NCBI RefSeq assembly: GCF_001598555.1
Contig: NZ_BCZE01000066.1
Coordinates: forward strand, 1-45,594
Source: Novosphingobium rosa NBRC 15208
GTDB taxonomy: Bacteria; Pseudomonadota; Alphaproteobacteria; Sphingomonadales; Sphingomonadaceae
DNA length: 45,594 nucleotides
Direction: 5' to 3'
Part shown: in pieces, positions 9,034 through 15,636 of the stretch
Layout of the letters: each line of letters begins with the position of its first letter
How positions within the stretch are numbered: position 1 is the first letter of the stretch
Program-made: the position numbers and the translations under genes
Notes under the pieces: model-generated
Seen by the model: only the letters and a program-made list of their open reading frames with translations
Database searches by the model: none
What the model was told of the DNA's origin: nothing

Positions 9034-9471
9034 TCAGGGCGCCCTGCCTCCATCATGTCCGGCCGGTGGCAGAGCATAAGAGACCCAGTCGAGCAACTGC
9101 CAGCGCCCTGCGCGGCGCACATAGACCGCCAGATAAGCATCATCCAGCACGCGGTCGGGCAGATGGCGTGTCACCTCGCCGCGCACCACGCCGGTTTCGC
9201 CCAGCACGCGGGCCCGGCGGCCTGTCGGCTCGATGGCGGTGAAGGGGATATGGGTGAAGCTTTTCATCAGTCCCGCCTTGTCTTCCAGCGCGCCGTTGAA
9301 ATGGGCATAGGTGACCTCGGGCGCGGTCATCGCGTCGAGTGTGGCGGCGTCATGCGTCAGCTCGGCATGGAAGCGGGCATCCTCGGCCTTGAGCAGAATT
9401 TGCTCGGCAGGCGAGGTTTGGGCCATGACGGGGGCGGCCAGCAAGGCCAGCGGCAGAAACAGACAACGCAT
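9034..9471 (-). CDS. Secreted NTF2-like (DUF4440/SnoaL-type) small protein
   Basis: This is a 145-residue protein starting at ATG 9471, with AGGAG 8 nt upstream. An open frame further upstream overlaps the PepSY gene and is not used. A short Sec signal peptide (MRCLFLPLALLAAPVMAQ) is followed by an NTF2-like cone-fold domain starting LLKAEDARFHAELTHD. A similar protein lies at 23633-24073, sharing the EDARF-x-A core and the Y-x-H-x-NG motif. Both sit at the 3' end of receptor gene sets. The PepSY gene ends only 17 bp upstream, so they are almost certainly co-transcribed. Such domains bind small ligands or act as hydratases/isomerases; no activity can be assigned here. Confidence 0.7.
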   Translation of the reverse strand: MRCLFLPLALLAAPVMAQTSPAEQILLKAEDARFHAELTHDAATLDAMTAPEVTYAHFNGALEDKAGLMKSFTHIPFTAIEPTGRRARVLGETGVVRGEVTRHLPDRVLDDAYLAVYVRRAGRWQLLDWVSYALPPAGHDGGRAP

Positions 9472-9488
9472 CGGAAAACTCCTGATAT

Positions 9489-10694
9489 TTATTTCCAGAA
9501 CAAGGCCTTGCGCCCGCCTTCTGCCCGCTTGCGCCACATGGTGGCATACATCACGATCCCGGAGAGCGAGAGATAGGCCATGGCCAGCCCCGCCAACAGA
9601 TCCGCCCAACGGCCCGTCATGCCGAACCAGTCGCCGCGATGGATGCTCTTGGCGGTCTGATGGGCCTGCCAGCCGAAGGGAAAGGGTACAGAGGGATAGC
9701 CCGGCTCGCTCTCGCTCATGCCTTCGCCATTGGCCGTGTTGTAGACCAGCTGGCGCGAATTTTCCTCGCCCGCCGTCACCACCACGCCTTGAGCATAGGG
9801 GCCGTAATGGCGCAGGCGCAGCACCTTCACTGCCTCGCCGCGGGCATCACGGTTGGCCGCTGCCAGAGTGGCTTTAAGCATAGCGGGCAATTCTGCATCG
9901 GTCAGCGGCGCGGGCGGAGGAGGCGATCGGTACGCGCTCGACGCATGCAGCCGCATGGTGATAGCCAGACCAAGGCTCTCCACCGCCAGCCATGCGCCGC
10001 TCAACGTCACCACCACCAGCCATGCCGCCGCGAAAAGCGAGACGGTGCGATGCAGCGCGCGCCAGGTGCCGCCAGCGCTCCAGTAGAGGATCGGTTTCTT
10101 GATCTTCCGGCGCTGCTTCGCCAGCTTCACATAGATCCAGAGGCCGGTAACGATCAGCGTCAGCAACCCCGCCGAGACCAGCACATTGATGACCAACGCT
10201 CCGTCGCCAAAACTCGTCATGCGATGGAGGTGTTTCCAGGTGTTGCGTTCGGAATCAGGCGATTGCGATTCCACCTCATCCTTGCTGCTCCGCGCCATCA
10301 CCGCCGCACTAGCGGCATCCACGGCGATATGACCCTGCTCCACACCGGCGACGACGACAGGGCGGCCAGCGCTCATACGGAAATCGAGATAGGTTAAAGG
10401 CCCGCCCGCCGCCGCCTTGCGCAGCACCGGCAGTACACGCCGCAGCACGGCGCCATAATCGAAGCCACCTGGCAACGCAGGCGCCAGATAGTCCTGCGTA
10501 TGGCGCACCTGATAGGCCCCCGGCCCGTCAAAGGCCTCGCGCATCGAACGCACGTTGACATTATCCGCCGGGGCATGGGTCAGGAGCACGTCCAGATCGA
10601 TCACCTGAATAGCGATCCCCGTCACCGCCAGAAACAGGGTGAAAAGCACGATCGGCACGGTCACCATGCGGTGGATCCAGCGCAATTGCTGCAT
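9489..10694 (-). CDS. PepSY-associated inner-membrane protein (putative ferrisiderophore reductase type)
   Basis: The protein has 401 residues and four predicted transmembrane helices: VTVPIVLFTLFLAVTGIAIQ near the N-terminus, a second after WKHLHRM, a third after WRALHRT, and the last in the LSLSGIVMY region. Conserved His residues sit at the helix edges (IHR, LHR, LHR). This is the PepSY_TM layout found in proteins such as FoxB, implicated in reducing ferric siderophores at the inner membrane. It is 69 bp downstream of a TonB-dependent receptor, which supports a role in handling what that receptor imports. A paralogue of identical length is at 36697-37902. The reductase function is inference from family and context. 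Confidence 0.8.
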   Translation of the reverse strand: MQQLRWIHRMVTVPIVLFTLFLAVTGIAIQVIDLDVLLTHAPADNVNVRSMREAFDGPGAYQVRHTQDYLAPALPGGFDYGAVLRRVLPVLRKAAAGGPLTYLDFRMSAGRPVVVAGVEQGHIAVDAASAAVMARSSKDEVESQSPDSERNTWKHLHRMTSFGDGALVINVLVSAGLLTLIVTGLWIYVKLAKQRRKIKKPILYWSAGGTWRALHRTVSLFAAAWLVVVTLSGAWLAVESLGLAITMRLHASSAYRSPPPPAPLTDAELPAMLKATLAAANRDARGEAVKVLRLRHYGPYAQGVVVTAGEENSRQLVYNTANGEGMSESEPGYPSVPFPFGWQAHQTAKSIHRGDWFGMTGRWADLLAGLAMAYLSLSGIVMYATMWRKRAEGGRKALFWK

Positions 10695-10763
10695 GATGTT
10701 GAGACTTTCACCCTGGTAAAGGGCGGCGCGACACCATCAGGCGCCAGACCACCCCATGGTTTT

Positions 10764-13157
10764 TCAGAACTTCACATTCAAACGCACGCCGTAAAAGCGC
10801 GGGGTCGTGGTGTAGAAGGCCAGATTGTTGGCCGGCATGTTGGCCGGGATCATCGTGTTCGTGCCACCATAGGCTGCGCCACTGTTGGCATAGCCCAGCA
10901 TGCTGGTGCGCTGGACCTTGTTTTCCAGATTCTCGACAAAGCCCTGCACCGACCATGCCGCGCCGCGCGGCTCGTAGGTCAGGCTCATATCGCTGCGGGT
11001 GTAGCCGCTCTGGCGATAGCGCACGCCATCGGCATAGTCGGACAGGTAATAGGCACCTGAATATTTGCTGGCGAGGCGCAGGCGCAGCTTCGCCTCATTC
11101 GGCAGATCGAAGGCATGGGCCAGGGCAGCGGTGATCACCACGCCCGGCGCCAGATCCAGCGGCTTGCCGGAAAAGTCGATGGGCTGGCCGGTGAAGGCAT
11201 ACATGCCCGCCTGATAGTTTTTGAACTTCGACCCCATCAGCGAGAAGGAGCCCGACAGGGTGGTTTCCCGCGCCAGCCTATACGCGAACTCATTCTCCCA
11301 ACCGTAGATCTCGGTGGGGGTCACAGAGGTGTAGAGCGCATAGGTGCCATTGGGGAAATCGGCCCCGCTGTTCACCTGCATCTTCGAGAAATCATAGAAG
11401 AACAAGGAACTGGACAGGGTCAACCCCGCCAGCGGGCGGCCCTTGTAGCCCAGCTCATAGGCGGTCAACTGCTCGGGCTGATAGCCCGCCACGCCGCCGG
11501 TGGAAGGATCGTAATCGTTGAAACCGCCCGCCTTGAAGCCGGTCGCAACAGAGCCATAGAACAGATGCGCCGGGCTGGCCTGCCAGTTGACGCCCAAGCG
11601 CCAGGTGACCTTGTTGTCGCGCGCGCTGCCATTGGCGGCGGGGCCTTTGCACACGTCAGGATAATGGCAGACCGGATTGCCATTGGTGTCGGCGATGGTG
11701 CCGGGCGGCGTGGTGCTGAAATCGAACGGCAGGGTGAAGGTGCCGATGCGGTCGATCTCGTCATGGGTGTAGCGCAGGCCGCCCACGACGCTGAGACTGT
11801 CGGTGGCATGGAACGTCACTTGGCCGAAGATGCCATAGGCCTTATGCGTGGTGACATTGACCGGGCCGGATTGAAACACATAGCTGCCGGTGTTGAGCGG
11901 CTGATCGATCAGCGCATTCCAGCTCTGGCCGTTCTCGCCCGCGATCTCCTTGTAGTAGTTGACGCCCGTGACATAATCCACGCGCCCCGCCTCGGCATTG
12001 GAAAGGCGCACTTCGCCCTGCGCGGTCTTGACCTTGTCCTGCTGGTAATAGAATTGAAAGGCAGGCCCAAAGGAATTGGCGCCAAAGACGGGGTTGATCG
12101 TCATCGCCCCATTGGCGCCCACATCCTGCACGCTGGGCGCCTGCTGGCGGAAGTTCATATGCTGATAGGAGCCCAGCACATCGAGCTGCACCGCGCCGAA
12201 CGTCCAGTTCAGGGCCGCATCATAAAGCTGGAAATTGTTGTCGAGGGAGGCCGGCACCGGATTGGTCAGGATTCCCAGCCCCGCCGATCCGCTGCTGTGA
12301 TTGGCGGCAAGCTGCGTCTGCAAGGCCGGAGCGCTACCCGCCCCGCCCTGATGGCCAATGGTGGCGGTGACCCGCAGGCTGCCATTCTCGCTGGGCTGAT
12401 AGAGGAGGGAGAAGCGGCCTGTCGCATCCTTCTGATCGTTGCGGGCGCGCGCCTGACCGGGATAAAAGCTGTAGCTTTTGCCATTGTAGGCGGTGGTGTA
12501 AGGGATCGGTTTGGAATAGCCGTCGCGATCATTGGCCGCGCCCGAGACACGCACCGCCAGCGTGTCTGACAGCGGCACATTGAGCGCCGCCTCGATCCGC
12601 TTGGCATCATAATTGCCATATTCCACTTTGGCATAGCCGCCGATCTTGTCAAAGGTCGGCTTATTGGTGATAACGTTCACTGCGCCCCCGGTCGAGCTGC
12701 GGCCATAAAGCGTGCCCTGCGGTCCGCGCAGCACCTCCACGCGGTCGATGTCGAAGAAGGCGCCCGCACGGGCTTTGCCGCGCCCGATGTTCATCCCGTC
12801 GACCGAGAAAGCAATGTCCTGCTCGCCCTTGGAGGAGGTGTCGGTGGTGGTCACGCCGCGAATGGCGATCTGCAACCCGTCGCGTCCGCCCGCCACGGCC
12901 AGGCCCGGCGCCACATTCTGCACATCGGCCAGATTGTTGACACCCTGCGTCTTGAGATCGTCGCCCTTCAGCGCAGTGATCGCCGCCGGCGTCTTGAGCA
13001 GCGAGTCCGAACGGCGCAGCGCCGTCACCACAATATCGCCGCCGCTGGCTGCGGCAGCATCGCCCGGCGCGGCCTGCTGGGCCATCGCCAGCGCCGGCAC
13101 CATGGCCGCCGCGATCACCGGGCCGAGCCCAAGCGTAAGACAAGAGATGCGTTTCAC
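10764..13157 (-). CDS. TonB-dependent receptor (siderophore-type)
   Basis: This is a predicted 797-residue receptor. I favour the GTG at 13157: the upstream ATG at 13172 lies inside the apparent ribosome-binding sequence (GGAGGGG), which is well spaced for the GTG. The signal peptide ends near AMAQQ. The TonB box DIVVTALR is at 41-48, then a plug with VEVLRGPQGTLYGRSSTGG and a barrel ending in FYGVRLNVKF. The plug motif PQGTLYGRSSTGGAVNV is of the widespread siderophore/vitamin receptor type, unlike the GGVSAVYGSDA class in the receptors at 15637, 24096 and 30566. It is followed by PepSY and NTF2-like genes, a plausible transport cassette. No STN domain is present. Confidence 0.87.
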   Translation of the reverse strand: MKRISCLTLGLGPVIAAAMVPALAMAQQAAPGDAAAASGGDIVVTALRRSDSLLKTPAAITALKGDDLKTQGVNNLADVQNVAPGLAVAGGRDGLQIAIRGVTTTDTSSKGEQDIAFSVDGMNIGRGKARAGAFFDIDRVEVLRGPQGTLYGRSSTGGAVNVITNKPTFDKIGGYAKVEYGNYDAKRIEAALNVPLSDTLAVRVSGAANDRDGYSKPIPYTTAYNGKSYSFYPGQARARNDQKDATGRFSLLYQPSENGSLRVTATIGHQGGAGSAPALQTQLAANHSSGSAGLGILTNPVPASLDNNFQLYDAALNWTFGAVQLDVLGSYQHMNFRQQAPSVQDVGANGAMTINPVFGANSFGPAFQFYYQQDKVKTAQGEVRLSNAEAGRVDYVTGVNYYKEIAGENGQSWNALIDQPLNTGSYVFQSGPVNVTTHKAYGIFGQVTFHATDSLSVVGGLRYTHDEIDRIGTFTLPFDFSTTPPGTIADTNGNPVCHYPDVCKGPAANGSARDNKVTWRLGVNWQASPAHLFYGSVATGFKAGGFNDYDPSTGGVAGYQPEQLTAYELGYKGRPLAGLTLSSSLFFYDFSKMQVNSGADFPNGTYALYTSVTPTEIYGWENEFAYRLARETTLSGSFSLMGSKFKNYQAGMYAFTGQPIDFSGKPLDLAPGVVITAALAHAFDLPNEAKLRLRLASKYSGAYYLSDYADGVRYRQSGYTRSDMSLTYEPRGAAWSVQGFVENLENKVQRTSMLGYANSGAAYGGTNTMIPANMPANNLAFYTTTPRFYGVRLNVKF

Positions 13158-13354
13158 GGTCTTCCCCTCCATGTTCTGTTTTCGCCGGGCGGTCGCGCAT
13201 CCCGCGCCCCATTCCGATGAGCCGCATGACGCCTCTCGCGGACCGCCGGTGGAGGCCGACTAGCAAGGGCAATCGAAATGCAGCCTAAACGAAGGTGCTC
13301 AGTTTCGTGGCGGGTGCGATAAGTCCGGCGTGTGAAGGGGGCGGAGGGCCGTGT
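13158..13354. other. Intergenic region upstream of receptor
   Basis: This is 197 bp between the histidine kinase gene end and the receptor start, both on the minus strand. It contains a small inverted repeat, ACGAA (13289-13293) and TTCGT (13304-13308). No T-tract terminator and no Fur-type box is evident. Confidence 0.3.
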
Positions 13355-14671
13355 TCAGCGAGGCAGTGTCAAACTGGCCTTCAGCCCACCCCGCGCCGAG
13401 GCCGGGCCGAGGGCGAGCGTGCCCTCATACATCTCCGCCAGTTCGCGGGTGATAGCCAGGCCTAGGCCATAGCCCTCGCTCACCTCATCCAGCCGCACGC
13501 CGGGTTGCAGCACGGTTTCCAGCCCGGCGGGGGGAATGCCCGGCCCATCATCGCTCACACCAAGCACCAGCCAGCGACCATCCTCGCTGGCCTCTACGCT
13601 GATATGGGACCGGGCATAACGGCAGGCATTCTCCAGCAGATTGCCGAGCATCTCGCTCAGATCCTCGGCATCCACCGCAACCGGGCATGGAGGCATCACC
13701 CGGTTCTCGATATGCAGCAGGCGATCTGGCCCGGCCAGCGAGGCCAGCACGGGCCGCAGCGCCTCCACGGCCTGATGCACATCGGCGCGAGGCCGCCCGC
13801 CCAGCCCCACCGCGGCGCTGCGCGCACGCCGCAAATGATGGGCCACGCGCTCCGAAACATGAGCCACCAGCGCGCGGGCCTCAGCGCTGGCATCCTCCTG
13901 TTCAAGCTGTAGCATCAGCGTGGAGAGCGGGGTCTTGACCGCATGGGCCAGATTGGCGGCATTGCGTCGCGCGGTTTCCAACCCCCGCTCATTACGAGCG
14001 ATCAGCGCGTTGATCTCCTGAGCCAGTGGCGCCAGCTCGGCAGGCTGGCGCACGGGCAGCGACTGGGCCTCGCCGCTGCGGATGCGGGCGATGGCCGTCC
14101 CCAACTGCCGCAAGGGCCGCAGCCCCACACCGATCTGCGCCCAGCAGGCCAGCAGCAACACCGCCAGCCCCAGCCCGGCAAAGCTGCGCGTCTGCTGCGC
14201 CACGCGATCCAGCGGCTGCTGGATCAGCTGCTCGGGCGAGACCACCAGCACATGCGCCCCCGCCATGCCGCCGGGCCGGTCCATCCGCCGCGCATGCAGC
14301 ACCAGACCATGCGTCGCCGCATCGCGCCCGCTGTAGATGCCGTCAACCGGATGGATCAGCGGCACGGGATACTCCAGCGCCTGAAGCGGCATGCTGCGTG
14401 CCCAACGCCCGCGCGACGTCACCACCTCCCAGCCCCAGCCGCGCGCGGGATGCAGCAGATCCCACGACAGGCGCCCCGTTTCGAGACGGCCACCCGGCCC
14501 GATAGCATGCTGTAGGGTGCGGATCTGCGCATCCAGCGGGATGTCCATATTGTCACTCAGCACCGTGGTGACTAGATTGATCAGCAACCAGGTGGCGATC
14601 CCCAGCGTGGTACAGACCATCAGCAACGACATCAGCCCGAGCCGCCAATGCAGGGAAAGCAGACGTGTCAC
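13355..14671 (-). CDS. Two-component sensor histidine kinase
   Basis: This is a 438-residue membrane kinase. TM1 is at about 11-36, a periplasmic sensor region at about 40-160 and TM2 at about 163-185. A HAMP-like linker is followed by the H-box NLAHAVKTPLSTLMLQLE (His243). The catalytic domain has an N-box NLLENACRYA, G1 SDDGPGIPP and G2 GYGLGLAITRELAE. The H-box variant LAHAVKTPLS resembles the PhoQ-like group. The start overlaps the response regulator stop by 4 nt (ATGA), so the genes are translationally coupled. It is divergent from the ceramidase-like/LigAB operon and is the closest candidate to regulate it. The signal is unknown. Confidence 0.9.
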   Translation of the reverse strand: MTRLLSLHWRLGLMSLLMVCTTLGIATWLLINLVTTVLSDNMDIPLDAQIRTLQHAIGPGGRLETGRLSWDLLHPARGWGWEVVTSRGRWARSMPLQALEYPVPLIHPVDGIYSGRDAATHGLVLHARRMDRPGGMAGAHVLVVSPEQLIQQPLDRVAQQTRSFAGLGLAVLLLACWAQIGVGLRPLRQLGTAIARIRSGEAQSLPVRQPAELAPLAQEINALIARNERGLETARRNAANLAHAVKTPLSTLMLQLEQEDASAEARALVAHVSERVAHHLRRARSAAVGLGGRPRADVHQAVEALRPVLASLAGPDRLLHIENRVMPPCPVAVDAEDLSEMLGNLLENACRYARSHISVEASEDGRWLVLGVSDDGPGIPPAGLETVLQPGVRLDEVSEGYGLGLAITRELAEMYEGTLALGPASARGGLKASLTLPR

Positions 14672-15336
14672 GAAGGGCCCGTCGCGGTGATGCGATAGCC
14701 GTGACCGCGCAGAGTCTCGATCCGCTCCGCGCCGATCTTGCGCCGGAGCCGCCCGATCAGCACCTCCAGCGAATTGACCGGCACTTCGGCGTTGAATTCG
14801 TAGACGCTTTCAAACAATGCCTCACGTCCCACGATGCTTTCGGGATGCTGCATCAGCCGCGACAGAATGCGGCTTTCATAGGCTGTCAGCCGCAGGGGTT
14901 CCCCGGCCAGACGGAAATCGCCGGTGGTAGGGCTGTAGGTCAGATCTCCACAGCATACCGCTGTCGAGCGCTGGCCATGGGCACGGCGCACCAGAGCCCG
15001 CAGCCGCGCGACCAGTTCCTGAGGCAGGAAGGGCTTGGTGAGATAATCGTCCGCCCCGGCCCGATAAGCCGCCGCCTTGTCCAGCCAGGCATCGCGCACC
15101 GTCAGCATCAGCACCGGCATCTCGCGCCCCGCCCCGCGCCATGCGGCCAGCACCTCCAACCCGTCCATCTGTGGCAGGCCGATGTCCAGCACGCAGCAAT
15201 CATAAGCGGCGGTTGCCCCCAGATGATGCGCGTCAGGGCCGGTGACGGCCACATCAACGGCGAAATTCTCACCATGCAGCACGCGCACCAGCCGTGTGGC
15301 GAGCGGACCATCATCCTCGGCCAGGAGAATTTTCAT
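14668..15336 (-). CDS. OmpR/PhoB-family response regulator
   Basis: The protein has 222 residues, starting at ATG 15336 with GAGG 8 nt upstream; the open frame extends further upstream but starts best here. The receiver domain has the acidic pair EDD (7-9), the phospho-acceptor Asp51 (VLDIGLP) and Lys101 (LTKPF). A winged-helix DNA-binding domain follows (LTAYESRILSRLM...NSLEVLIGRLRRKIG...TLRGHGYRI). It forms an operon with the kinase at 13355. The 300-bp divergent spacer upstream holds two inverted repeats of ATCAGA/TCTGAT that could be its operator, although OmpR-family regulators more often use direct repeats. Confidence 0.92.
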   Translation of the reverse strand: MKILLAEDDGPLATRLVRVLHGENFAVDVAVTGPDAHHLGATAAYDCCVLDIGLPQMDGLEVLAAWRGAGREMPVLMLTVRDAWLDKAAAYRAGADDYLTKPFLPQELVARLRALVRRAHGQRSTAVCCGDLTYSPTTGDFRLAGEPLRLTAYESRILSRLMQHPESIVGREALFESVYEFNAEVPVNSLEVLIGRLRRKIGAERIETLRGHGYRITATGPS

Positions 15337-15636
15337 GGCAGCATCCTCGCTATTTTCTCTCGGCCTCATAGGCCCCCTGCCCGGTACGGATGCCGTTGTT
15401 GGCTTAAGGGTCCCCTCGATGTTTGGTTCTGACTCTTCCATCAGAAGCGCGCGTTGGTCTGATTGAAATTTATCGCGATGCGATCAGAACGACGCCTGTC
15501 TGATGGGCCAGAACCTGTTCAACATGGGCATGCCTCAATCCTCCAGAATAAAATCCAGACCGAGTGGAGGTCCATCCTCTTCCAAGCGTCGAGAGGCATG
15601 ACAGCGCCCAAAAGCGCGCGGAGGAGGATGACACCC
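15337..15636. promoter_or_regulatory. Divergent promoter region, two-component system / six-gene operon
   Basis: This 300-bp spacer separates the minus-strand response regulator from the plus-strand receptor. It carries repeated ATCAGA/TCTGAT half-sites at 15428-15504 and, at its 3' end, a GGAGGAGG ribosome-binding sequence. No convincing protein-coding gene is present. Promoter elements for both directions must lie here, but I cannot place clear -35/-10 boxes. Confidence 0.6.
15440..15504. promoter_or_regulatory. Paired inverted-repeat operator candidate (ATCAGA / TCTGAT)
   Basis: Inverted repeat 1 is ATCAGA (15440-15445), 12 nt, TCTGAT (15458-15463). Inverted repeat 2 is ATCAGA (15483-15488), 10 nt, TCTGAT (15499-15504). 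The two left arms start 43 bp apart, close to four helical turns. A further near half-site TCTGAC is at 15428-15433. The same half-sites in the same order twice within a divergent promoter argue for a specific dimeric regulator binding cooperatively. Confidence 0.5.
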
